Source of the DNA: Candidatus Methanosuratincola sp.
GTDB taxonomy: Archaea; Thermoproteota; Methanomethylicia; Methanomethylicales; Methanomethylicaceae
DNA: 13,544 nt
Assembly (NCBI GenBank): GCA_029907755.1
Contig: JARYLH010000029.1
Coordinates: forward strand, 1 to 13,544
Reading direction: 5' to 3'
The notes under the pieces were generated by a model. It saw only the letters and a program-made list of their open reading frames with translations. It had not been told where the DNA came from and did no database searches. The position numbers were made by a program, and so were the translations under genes. Shown piece by piece: positions 1-6,091 of this stretch (its first letter is position 1; each line of letters begins with the position of its first letter).

Positions 1-1
1 C

Positions 2-61
2 TCTCTGCGGGTACAGAAGCTCGAGAGTGGAGTTGTTAGGGTGCTCAAGGCGGAGGCCTAG
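2..61 (+). CDS. rpl31e: Large ribosomal subunit protein L31e, C-terminal end (partial)
   Basis: Only the last 19 codons and the TAG stop are inside the window; the reading frame is open from the left edge. The visible residues end in SGVVRVLKAEA, which fits the C-terminal beta strand and tail of archaeal L31e. The stronger argument is context: in many archaea L39e and L31e come directly before aIF6, and here aIF6 starts five bases after this stop. L31e is a protein of the large subunit near the peptide exit tunnel. The assignment is inferred from a short fragment plus gene order, so it is moderate. The GGAGG in its last codons (52-56) probably serves as ribosome binding site for aIF6. Confidence 0.6.
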   Translation, partial: SLRVQKLESGVVRVLKAEA

Positions 62-66
62 CCCCC

Positions 67-738
67 TTGTCGATCTCCCGGCTCTCCCTTTATGGGAACC
101 CTAACATAGGAGCCTTCACTTTCTCGACGGACTCATTCCTATTGGTCCCGCCGGACATACCTGATGGGACACTAAAAGAGTTTTCTGAGACCTTGGGTGT
201 CCCGGCATACCGAACGACCGTTTCCGGAAGCGTACTTCTGGGCATATTTACGATAGGGAATTCCAGAGGGATAATCCTCCCAGGCACTGCTACAGACACC
301 GAAATCCAGCAGATAGAGCAGATGACGTCTGTACCCGTCGCGGTTTATGAGGGTAAAGTAAACGCCCTCGGAAATATGGTCCTCTTGGGCGAGAGGGCAG
401 CTATGGTCGGGCGCGGTGCGGACAAGAGATTGGTGGATCTCATAAGGTCGCACCTTCGAGTCGAGGTATACGAAGGCAGTATAGCCGGGATAAACATGCC
501 CGGCGTCTGCGCGGTGTCCAACAAGAAGGGGATAGTCTCCCACCCGCTCACGAGCGAGGCAGAGCTCAATAGCCTGAGCAAAATATTTAATATACCAGTG
601 GACGTTTCTACCGTTAACTGCGGTTCCCCGTACTTGAGGGTGGGCATAACCGCCAATTCGTACGGTGCAGTTGTGGGTCAGGAAACGACCGGGCCTGAGA
701 TGGCAAGGATCGAATCCTCCTTGGGACTTACAGGGTGA
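67..738 (+). CDS. eif6: Translation initiation factor 6 (aIF6), ribosome anti-association factor
   Basis: The 223-residue protein matches the usual length of aIF6. The family binds the 60S/50S subunit near L14 and keeps the subunits apart, and is linked to late large-subunit maturation. The pentein-like repeats can be followed: the N-terminal RLSLYGNPNIGAF (5-17), GNSRGIILP (64-72), VNALGN (98-103), SNKKGIVSHP (151-160), and the C-terminal TANSYGAVVGQ (195-205) followed by TGPEMARIE. The start is TTG at 67, supported by GGAGG at 52-56 ten bases upstream and by the conserved start of the family. It lies five bases after L31e and six bases before LX, which is the usual archaeal cluster of large-subunit genes. 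No promoter is visible inside the gap, so it is probably cotranscribed with L31e. Confidence 0.96.
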   Translation: MSISRLSLYGNPNIGAFTFSTDSFLLVPPDIPDGTLKEFSETLGVPAYRTTVSGSVLLGIFTIGNSRGIILPGTATDTEIQQIEQMTSVPVAVYEGKVNALGNMVLLGERAAMVGRGADKRLVDLIRSHLRVEVYEGSIAGINMPGVCAVSNKKGIVSHPLTSEAELNSLSKIFNIPVDVSTVNCGSPYLRVGITANSYGAVVGQETTGPEMARIESSLGLTG

Positions 739-744
739 TGATGC

Positions 745-939
745 ATGGAAAAGAACTATGTGGTTAAGGGAAAGATGAAGCAGCTCTTCGGATGGGTTGG
801 TTTTGAGAAGTCCGTTTCGGCTCCTAATGAAGCACGCGCGAGGGAGAAGACACTCAGCACGTTGGGCGGCAATCACAAACTAAGGCGTTTCCAGATAAAA
901 ATAGAGTCGGTACGAGAGGAGCCGGTGAAGGCAGAATGA
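745..939 (+). CDS. rplX: Ribosomal protein LX (L18a/L20e type)
   Basis: This 64-residue basic protein resembles the short archaeal LX protein, related to the N-terminal half of eukaryotic L18a. Visible family features are the YVVKGKMKQLFGW start region (5-17), EARAREKTLSTLGGNHKLRR in the middle (29-48), and a closing IKIESVRE strand. It is a protein of the large ribosomal subunit. The ATG at 745 is chosen because GGTGAT at 734-739 lies five bases upstream; two earlier ATG triplets at 738 and 741 are in another frame. Its TGA overlaps the prefoldin ATG by four bases, which suggests translational coupling. Its place between aIF6 and pfdA is the standard archaeal order. Confidence 0.93.
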   Translation: MEKNYVVKGKMKQLFGWVGFEKSVSAPNEARAREKTLSTLGGNHKLRRFQIKIESVREEPVKAE

Positions 940-1385
940 CCTCCTCCCCTCCGCCATCACAAAAGGAAGTCTTGGACGAGCTGCTCCTGGAGTTCTCGAA
1001 CCTGAAGGCATACGCCGATGCGATACGCCAGCAGATCGAGCTCACGACCAATATCCTCGCCGAGCTCGTCCTCTCAAAGTCCTCGCTGGAGGAGATAAAG
1101 GCCAGGGGTGGTAATGGCGAAGTTCTAGTTCATGTGGGAGCGGGAAACCACATCCGCGTCCAGCTCAATTCGGTCCAGAGCGTGATTGTCGGCGTAGGTG
1201 CGGGCTACTCCGTCGAGCGGGAAATCTCTGAGGCCATCGCCGAAATGGAATCCCGTATAAAGCAGGCGCAGGAGCAGTCAGTCAAGCTGCAGGACCAATA
1301 CGGGAAGGTCTCGCAGAGGCTTGTCCAAGTGCAAGAGCAAGTAGACAGCATATACGCAAAGCTTGAGGCCACCGGGCAGGCGTGA
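936..1385 (+). CDS. pfdA: Prefoldin alpha subunit
   Basis: The 149-residue protein has the prefoldin alpha layout: an N-terminal coiled-coil helix (about 9-50), a central beta-hairpin region with VLVHVGAG (63-70) and VIVGVGAGYSVE (83-94), then a long C-terminal coiled-coil helix (about 94-145) rich in Glu, Gln, Lys and Arg. In archaea two alpha and four beta subunits form a jellyfish-shaped complex that captures unfolded proteins in the cytosol and passes them to the thermosome. The ATG overlaps the LX stop as ATGA, and GGTGA at 924-928 is seven bases upstream. ftsY follows after three bases. The location downstream of LX is conserved in archaea. Confidence 0.94.
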   Translation: MTSSPPPSQKEVLDELLLEFSNLKAYADAIRQQIELTTNILAELVLSKSSLEEIKARGGNGEVLVHVGAGNHIRVQLNSVQSVIVGVGAGYSVEREISEAIAEMESRIKQAQEQSVKLQDQYGKVSQRLVQVQEQVDSIYAKLEATGQA

Positions 1386-1388
1386 GAC

Positions 1389-2294
1389 TTGTTCGACAGG
1401 CTGAAAAAGGCCATAGGTAACCTAGTCGATCAGATCTCTTCAAAGAAAATATCCGAGGCTGATTTGGAGTCGCTGCTGTGGGACTTCCAGATGTCTCTGG
1501 TCGAGTGCGACGTGGCGCTCCCTGTGGCCGAGGAGATCTCAAACAGGATCAGGGAGAGGTTGGTGGGCTCAAAAGTTGGGCTCTTCGAGGATCTCCGCCC
1601 CATAGTCGAGTCAGAACTCAGGGCGATACTGAAAGAGACCCTTGCGTATTACGACCTCTTCAGCCTCATCGGCAACAAGAGGCCCTTTGTGATAATGTTC
1701 GTGGGGGTAAACGGAACTGGTAAGACAACGACGATTGCCAAGGTTGCCAAGCAGCTCAAAGCCAAAGGGATGAGCGTGGTTTTTGCGTGCAGCGACACTT
1801 ACAGAGCCGGGTCTGAGGAGCAGATCGAGACCCACGCTGGGCGGCTTGGCCTTAAGGTCATAAAGCACAAGTATGGCGCAGATCCAGCGGCCGTGGCATA
1901 CGACGCTGTCCTCCACGCCAAGAACAACGGCATCGATGTCGTCCTGATCGATACCGCTGGGAGGATGCAGACGGACAAGGACCTGATGGACGAGCTCATG
2001 AAGATACACCGGGTCGCCTCTCCGGACCTGACCGTTTTCGTGGGTGACTCCCTTGCCGGTAACGATGCCCTGCAGCAGGCATCCGAGTTCAACAGGTACG
2101 TCAAGATCGACGGCGTGATCCTTACAAAGGTCGACGCAGACGCGAAGGGCGGTTCCGCGATCTCGATCTCGAGCGCTCTGAGGAAGCCCATATTCTTCAT
2201 AGGTGTAGGTCAGGGCTATGACGACATTGTACCCTTCGACCCGGACTGGGTAATCGACAACATCTTGGCAAAGCAACAAAAGGCCCAGAATTAG
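1389..2294 (+). CDS. ftsY: Signal recognition particle receptor FtsY (SRP GTPase)
   Basis: This is a 301-residue SRP-family GTPase. The N domain is a helical bundle (about 1-85), followed by the G domain: P-loop GVNGTGKT (106-113), DTYRAGSEEQ (136-145), DTAGRMQTD (188-196), TKVD (246-249) and the closing GVGQG (272-276). The insertion-box pattern after the P-loop, and closing residues DDIVPFDPDWVI, point to FtsY rather than Ffh; there is also no methionine-rich M domain. FtsY docks the SRP-ribosome complex at the membrane translocon and hydrolyses GTP together with SRP54. The protein begins straight at the N domain, so it lacks the acidic A domain found in many homologues. The TTG start at 1389 gives the conserved MFDRLKKAI opening. 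It ends the first gene cluster. Confidence 0.97.
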   Translation: MFDRLKKAIGNLVDQISSKKISEADLESLLWDFQMSLVECDVALPVAEEISNRIRERLVGSKVGLFEDLRPIVESELRAILKETLAYYDLFSLIGNKRPFVIMFVGVNGTGKTTTIAKVAKQLKAKGMSVVFACSDTYRAGSEEQIETHAGRLGLKVIKHKYGADPAAVAYDAVLHAKNNGIDVVLIDTAGRMQTDKDLMDELMKIHRVASPDLTVFVGDSLAGNDALQQASEFNRYVKIDGVILTKVDADAKGGSAISISSALRKPIFFIGVGQGYDDIVPFDPDWVIDNILAKQQKAQN

Positions 2295-2320
2295 TCCGCA
2301 AGAGTGTTTGTCAGTCGAAA

Positions 2321-2331
2321 AAGATTTTTAG
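2321..2331 (+). promoter_or_regulatory. Candidate TATA/BRE promoter of argF-dtdA
   Basis: The 80-base gap after ftsY has an A-rich stretch followed by ATTTTTAG, a plausible BRE plus weak TATA-like box. A start site about 26 bases downstream of its centre would fall near 2354 and leave a leader of about 20 bases before the argF ATG, with GGTG at 2361-2364 as a weak ribosome binding site. The box is not a perfect consensus, so the call is tentative. Confidence 0.45.
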
Positions 2332-2374
2332 GCTAGACAAAACAATTAAAGAACCTTCCTGGTGCGTAATTTCC

Positions 2375-3304
2375 ATGGATCTCAGGGGCCGCGACTTTCT
2401 CAGAACAGGTGACTTCTCCACCGAGGAGCTCGAGCTCATTCTCAAAAGAGCTTCACAGATGAAGCTTGCCCACAAGAAGAGTCAGCCATCACACCAATAC
2501 CTCGCAGGAAAGAGCATCGCAATGCTCTTCCAGAAGCCATCGACAAGGACACGCCTCTCATTCGACGTGGGCATAAACCAGTTGGGGGGGCACCCCATCT
2601 ACCTGAACTGGGGCGATCTCCAGCTCGGTAGGGGTGAGACCATTAATGATACCGGGAAGATATTCGGCTGCTATGTTGACGGGATCGTTGCACGTGTCTA
2701 TAGGCACGCCGATCTGGAGTCCCTTGCAGCCTCCTCTCCGGTCCCCGTCATAAATGCCCTAAGCGACGAGTTCCACCCGTGCCAGGCGCTCAGCGACTGC
2801 TTCACGATAATCGAGAAGAAGGGGAGGCTAGACGGGCTGAAAATTGCCTTCGTAGGGGACGGGGGTTGCAATGTTTCGCAGTCGCTGGCCGAGGCCGTGC
2901 TCCAATTGGGCGGGAGCATGGTGATCGCATCGCCCAAGAGATACTCCCCAAGGGAGGAGTTGATTTCAGAGCTCCGGAAGCTCGCAAAAGGAGGCGCTGC
3001 CCTCCAGATCACCGAGGATCCCGTCGAGGCGGTCAGGGATGCCGATGTCATATACACTGATGTTTGGGTATCTATGGGAACAGAGTCAGAGGCCGAGGAT
3101 AGGTTGCGCGAACTCCACCCTTACCAAGTGAACAAAGAGCTTCTCGCCATTTCTGCACCTGAATCGATCGTGATGCATTGCCTGCCAGCCCACAGGGGCG
3201 AAGAGATAACAAATGAGGTCATCGACGGCCCCAGATCTGTGGTTTGGGAACAGGCCGAAAACCGGCTCCACGTCCAGAAGAGCATCATGTCCTTCGTCCT
3301 ATGA
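2375..3304 (+). CDS. argF: Ornithine carbamoyltransferase
   Basis: The 309-residue protein makes citrulline from carbamoyl phosphate and ornithine, a cytosolic step of arginine synthesis. The carbamoyl phosphate site is visible as STRTR (56-60), with HPCQ (134-137) also present. The ornithine-type SMG loop is at 233-235 (context DVWVSMG) and HCLPAHRG at 268-275; both separate it from aspartate carbamoyltransferase. The hinge motif GDGGCNVSQSL (161-171) replaces one usual Asn of the GD..NN motif by Cys, which is a mild deviation. Length is normal for archaeal enzymes. Its TGA overlaps the dtdA ATG by four bases. It is the only amino-acid biosynthesis gene in a window of information-processing genes, placed between ftsY and secE. 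Confidence 0.96.
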   Translation: MDLRGRDFLRTGDFSTEELELILKRASQMKLAHKKSQPSHQYLAGKSIAMLFQKPSTRTRLSFDVGINQLGGHPIYLNWGDLQLGRGETINDTGKIFGCYVDGIVARVYRHADLESLAASSPVPVINALSDEFHPCQALSDCFTIIEKKGRLDGLKIAFVGDGGCNVSQSLAEAVLQLGGSMVIASPKRYSPREELISELRKLAKGGAALQITEDPVEAVRDADVIYTDVWVSMGTESEAEDRLRELHPYQVNKELLAISAPESIVMHCLPAHRGEEITNEVIDGPRSVVWEQAENRLHVQKSIMSFVL

Positions 3305-4125
3305 ACACGCTGGTGTCGGGCTTGAAGCTACTTGTCTACTCCGCCTCTGACCCGGCCGGTATAAACATAGCGAAGCACCTGCAGGCGATCCTGCCGTTCG
3401 CGCCTTCTGAAGTCGGGGGGATGCCTGCTGGGGCGCACGGTGACCTCTTCCTCTTGGAGATCGGTTCCAGCCTCATAGACCTCGACCTCAGCCCTAAAGG
3501 AGTCGAGTGGGCCCTGTGCCTCTCCAGGCACAAGAGCTCTTCAGGGAAACCCTGCCTCACTGCACACACGCCTGGCAACCCTGGCCCCGCTGCCGAATAC
3601 GGGGGGCGGCCAAGCGCCGTCTGCATATCCAATCCCTGGCTCCAGTCTGCCCTGATCAGGTCCATGCGCCAGGAGTGCGATAGCCGTGGGGTAGGACTTC
3701 AGGTAACCATTGAGGCTACACACCACGGTCCTACGGATCTCGATTATCCGGTCACATTCGTGGAGATCGGTAGCGACGAGGCTTCCTGGGGGAACCCCCT
3801 CCTTGGGGAGATAGTTGCCTCAGCGGTACACCGTTCGCTGGGCCAGGAACGGAGGGACAACAGAGTAGCGCTTGGGGTCGGGGGAGGTCACTACTCCGAG
3901 AAATTCACCAAGCTGATCCTTGATGGTGTCTTTGATATCGGGCACATCGTGCCCAAGTACGTGCTATCTGAGGACTTTTACCCTGGCATATTCAAGGCAT
4001 GCAAGGAGAGGACTCTGGGAAACTGCCGATATGTGTTGGTTGACTGGAAGGGCACGCCCTCGAAGGCAAAGGATTGCCTTAGGTCCGTCATTCCATCTCT
4101 GGGCGCGGAGCTGGTCAAGATCTGA
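3301..4125 (+). CDS. dtdA: D-aminoacyl-tRNA deacylase, archaeal DtdA (GEK1/DTD2) type
   Basis: The family hydrolyses D-aminoacyl-tRNAs and so protects translation from D-amino acids; the archaeal and plant enzyme is unrelated to bacterial DTD and is reported to be zinc dependent. Counting from the ATG at 3301 (274 residues), the visible family motifs are LLVYSASDPAGINIAKHL (10-27), HTPGNPG (89-95), EATHHGP (138-144), VEIGS (154-158), GGGHYSEKFT (194-203) and GHIVPKY (214-220). The ATG overlaps the argF stop, but the family normally starts at MKLLVYS-like residues, and a TTG at 3322 with GGTG at 3312-3315 would give exactly that start. I keep 3301 because of the coupling overlap; the shorter form is a real alternative. 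An open frame also extends upstream into argF, which I reject as start. Confidence 0.93.
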   Translation: MNTLVSGLKLLVYSASDPAGINIAKHLQAILPFAPSEVGGMPAGAHGDLFLLEIGSSLIDLDLSPKGVEWALCLSRHKSSSGKPCLTAHTPGNPGPAAEYGGRPSAVCISNPWLQSALIRSMRQECDSRGVGLQVTIEATHHGPTDLDYPVTFVEIGSDEASWGNPLLGEIVASAVHRSLGQERRDNRVALGVGGGHYSEKFTKLILDGVFDIGHIVPKYVLSEDFYPGIFKACKERTLGNCRYVLVDWKGTPSKAKDCLRSVIPSLGAELVKI

Positions 4126-4142
4126 ATTTTGAATTTGGAAAG

Positions 4143-4150
4143 CTTTAAAT
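4143..4150 (+). promoter_or_regulatory. TATA-like box of the secE-spt5-L11-L1-L10 operon
   Basis: CTTTAAAT follows an A/G-rich stretch (GGAAAG) that fits an archaeal BRE. The box centre near 4147 predicts a start site around 4173, about 30 bases before the secE ATG. The flanking region 4126-4170 is AT-rich and non-coding. This is the best-looking promoter of the window. Confidence 0.65.
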
Positions 4151-4170
4151 TGAGCCTTGAGTTGATAGCC

Positions 4171-4202
4171 CTTTGCTCACATAAATAATTGGGTGAGTAG
4201 AG
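4171..4202 (+). promoter_or_regulatory. Leader hairpin covering the secE ribosome binding site
   Basis: CTTTGCTCAC (4171-4180) can pair with GTGAGTAGAG (4193-4202) to give a 10-bp stem, eight Watson-Crick pairs and two G-U pairs, around a 12-base AT-rich loop. The Shine-Dalgarno motif GGTGA (4192-4196) lies in the 3' arm and the stem ends at the base just before the secE ATG. The predicted transcription start (about 4173) would place nearly the whole leader in this hairpin. Archaeal L1 operons are known to be autoregulated by L1 at the mRNA level, so a translational control element is plausible, but I do not recognise an L1 site here; the function is inference. Confidence 0.45.
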
Positions 4203-4379
4203 ATGGGTCTATCTGAGTCTTTGCGGTCGATTGGCAAGGTCCTGAAGCTCTCGAGGAAGCCGGACATGGACGAGCTTAAGCTATCCTTGAAGATCTGCTT
4301 CTTGGGGATGATTGCTGTCGGGATCTTTGGCTTCATCATTCAGCTCATTGCTTCGCTCCTCCTCGGGATCAGGGGGTAA
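4203..4379 (+). CDS. secE: Protein translocase subunit SecE (Sec61 gamma)
   Basis: This short gene encodes 58 residues. The N-terminal half is an amphipathic cytosolic helix with SIGKVLKLSRKPDMDELK (9-26), typical of SecE/Sec61-gamma, and residues about 29-55 form a single hydrophobic membrane segment. SecE clamps SecY in the protein-conducting channel of the cell membrane. GGTGA at 4192-4196 lies six bases upstream of the ATG, and an in-frame TGA at 4194-4196 excludes longer forms. spt5 starts six bases after its stop, and the pair secE-spt5(nusG) is one of the most conserved gene pairs in prokaryotes. It is the first gene of a ribosomal protein operon; FtsY, which delivers to the same channel, lies 1.9 kb upstream. 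Confidence 0.93.
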   Translation: MGLSESLRSIGKVLKLSRKPDMDELKLSLKICFLGMIAVGIFGFIIQLIASLLLGIRG

Positions 4380-4385
4380 CTTCGC

Positions 4386-4940
4386 TTGTCTGAGAGGCAG
4401 CCGGTGTCGACTAGAATCTTTGCCATAAGGACAACCGCAGGTCAGGAGGAGAACGTTGCCCTCCTGATCGAACGCCGCGCAAAGTCAAAGAACATCCCGG
4501 TAAAAGCAGTCGTATCCCCCCAGGATGTGCGGGGCTACGTCTTCATCGAGGCGAGCGGGCCCAACATTGTCAACCTTGCGATCGAGGACGTGAAGCACAT
4601 AAAGGGGTGCATCCCCGGAAAGGTCGAGTTCGATGATCTGCTGCGTTTCATAATGCCTAAGCCGGCTGCTGAGATGGTCGACGTGAACGACAAGGTCGAG
4701 ATCATCGGCGGTCCGTTCAAGGGGATGCAGGCAAAGGTAACCCGCGTCGACAAGACTAAGAGCGAAGTGACTCTGGAATTGCTCGAGGCACCCTATACGC
4801 TGCCAATCACTGTGCATGCTGAGCAGGTTAAGCTAGTCGCGCGCGGTGAGCCGCCAAAGGTTCAGGAGAAAGCCGAGGCCGCAAAGGGCGAGGAGAAGAC
4901 TGACATCTTTAAAGCCTTCGAGGAACTGGAGGAAGAATAG
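4386..4940 (+). CDS. spt5: Transcription elongation factor Spt5 (NusG homologue)
   Basis: The 184-residue protein carries an NGN domain (about 9-92), with IFAIRTTAGQEENVA (11-25) and GYVFIEA (50-56), and a KOW domain (about 98-152) with VEIIGGPFKGMQAKV (104-118). With Spt4 it binds the RNA polymerase clamp and increases processivity; the KOW domain can contact the ribosome. A charged tail of about 30 residues (155-184), rich in Glu and Lys, follows the KOW domain. The TTG at 4386 is taken as start with GGGGGT at 4372-4377 as ribosome binding site; a GTG at 4404 would give a form six residues shorter. It sits six bases after secE and two bases before L11. Confidence 0.95.
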   Translation: MSERQPVSTRIFAIRTTAGQEENVALLIERRAKSKNIPVKAVVSPQDVRGYVFIEASGPNIVNLAIEDVKHIKGCIPGKVEFDDLLRFIMPKPAAEMVDVNDKVEIIGGPFKGMQAKVTRVDKTKSEVTLELLEAPYTLPITVHAEQVKLVARGEPPKVQEKAEAAKGEEKTDIFKAFEELEEE

Positions 4941-4942
4941 AT

Positions 4943-5452
4943 TTGACGACCAAAAAAACCTTCAACTTCTTGGTTGATGGAGGAAAGGCGACGGGAGGGC
5001 CGCCTATAGGCCCAACACTAGGGCCTACAGGCCTAAACATAATGTCCGTCGTCAACAAGATAAACGAGCTGACCAAGGAGTTCGAGGGAATGAAAGTTCC
5101 AGTGAAGGTTATCGCCGACCCGGAAACCAAGGAGTTCGAGGTCGAGGTCGGTGTCCCTACCACCACTGCCTTGATAGTCAAGGAGTTGCACCTGGAGAAG
5201 TGCTCCAGCAACTCAAAGACTGAAAAGGTGGGAGACCTCAGTATTGAGCAGGCTCTTAAGATAGCCAAGACGAGGTACCCCCTCTCGGTGGCAAGGTCGC
5301 TGAAATCATGCCTCAAGGAAGTCCTTGGAACATGCGTCTCGATCGGCGTAACCGTAGCTGGTAAAGATCCAAGGGAGGTCCAGAAAGAGATCTCCGAGGG
5401 AGTCTATGACGACCTGATAAATGCCGCGGAGGGAGTGTCCAATGGAACTTGA
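4943..5452 (+). CDS. rpl11: Large ribosomal subunit protein L11 (uL11)
   Basis: The 169-residue protein has the L11 N-terminal domain (1-70) with PPIGPTLGPTGLNI (20-33) and the C-terminal rRNA-binding domain (about 71-145) with the late IGVTVAGKDPREVQKEI (134-150). L11 binds the GTPase-associated centre of 23S rRNA at the stalk base, beside L10 and L12. The archaeal form is longer at the C-terminus than bacterial L11 (about 140), as here. The start is TTG at 4943, ten bases after GGAGG (4928-4932). Its end overlaps the L1 start by 11 bases, suggesting coupled translation. Confidence 0.97.
   Translation: MTTKKTFNFLVDGGKATGGPPIGPTLGPTGLNIMSVVNKINELTKEFEGMKVPVKVIADPETKEFEVEVGVPTTTALIVKELHLEKCSSNSKTEKVGDLSIEQALKIAKTRYPLSVARSLKSCLKEVLGTCVSIGVTVAGKDPREVQKEISEGVYDDLINAAEGVSNGT
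5428..5432 (+). promoter_or_regulatory. Ribosome binding site that fixes the L1 start
   Basis: GGAGG lies nine bases before the ATG at 5442. An in-frame ATG at 5421 is upstream of this motif and would add seven residues (MPRRECP) not expected in the family. The motif is inside the L11 coding sequence. Confidence 0.6.
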
Positions 5453-6086
5453 TCAGAATCAGTTGGTAAAACTAGTCGAGGAAGCGAAGAAGAACTCCAA
5501 AAAGCGGAATTTCGTCCAAGCCGTGGAGCTCTTCCTGAGCTTCAAGGACCTCGACGTGAAGTCGCCCGAGAACAGGATCAATGAGCTAATCGCGCTGCCG
5601 CACGGACCGGGCAAGGAAAACAAGATCTGTGTCATCGCTGACGGTGACTTGGTGACCAAAGCCAGGTCGGCCGGTGCTGATCTGGTGATCACCAAGCAGG
5701 AGATAGACCAGTACGCAGCAAACAAGAAAGCGATAAAGAAGCTCGCCGACGCCTACGATTACTTCATGGCGAGGACCGATCTGATGGCTGTCGTAGGCAA
5801 GACCTTTGGTACCGTGCTCGGTCCCAGGGGGAAGATGCCCGAGCCCCTGCCGCCTGCCGCGAATGTTGAGGCGCTCATCAAGAAGTACCGCAACTCGATC
5901 CGAATCAGGATCAGGGACCAGCCCGCGGTCAGGTGCAGGGTGGGCTCAGAAGACATGCCGTCTACTGCCCTAGTCGAAAACATAATGAGCGTCTTGAACA
6001 CAGTCGACCGCAAGATAAAGCTCGATCAGCACCTTTGTAAGCTTGCAGTCAAGACAACAATGGGCGCTCCAGCCAAAATGAGGTGA
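5442..6086 (+). CDS. rpl1: Large ribosomal subunit protein L1 (uL1)
   Basis: The protein of 214 residues has the two-domain L1 pattern: FVQAVELFLSFKDLDVK (24-40) with SPENRI in domain I, the middle domain (about 65-150) with the signature LGPRGKMPEP (126-135), and the closing domain I strand ending in KTTMGAPAKMR. L1 forms the mobile stalk that helps move deacylated tRNA through the E site. In methanogenic archaea L1 represses its own operon by binding mRNA, which is relevant to the leader hairpin at 4171-4202, although no L1 site was recognised. The ATG at 5442 is chosen over 5421 because of the ribosome binding site and family length. L10 starts five bases after its stop. Confidence 0.97.
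   Translation: MELDQNQLVKLVEEAKKNSKKRNFVQAVELFLSFKDLDVKSPENRINELIALPHGPGKENKICVIADGDLVTKARSAGADLVITKQEIDQYAANKKAIKKLADAYDYFMARTDLMAVVGKTFGTVLGPRGKMPEPLPPAANVEALIKKYRNSIRIRIRDQPAVRCRVGSEDMPSTALVENIMSVLNTVDRKIKLDQHLCKLAVKTTMGAPAKMR
6082..6086 (+). promoter_or_regulatory. Ribosome binding site that fixes the L10 start
   Basis: GGTGA overlaps the L1 stop and lies five bases before the ATG at 6092. A GTG at 6083 in the same frame sits within this motif and so is unlikely to be the start. Confidence 0.6.
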
Positions 6087-6091
6087 GGGCG

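Noticed and set aside
172..876. Long minus-strand open frame of 234 codons opposite aIF6 and LX
   Set aside because: It lies wholly over well-recognised plus-strand genes, its translation resembles no family I know and it has no ribosome binding site or neighbours on that strand.
1611..2279. Minus-strand open frame opposite ftsY
   Set aside because: The plus strand is a full FtsY with all GTPase motifs, and the reverse product is unrecognisable.
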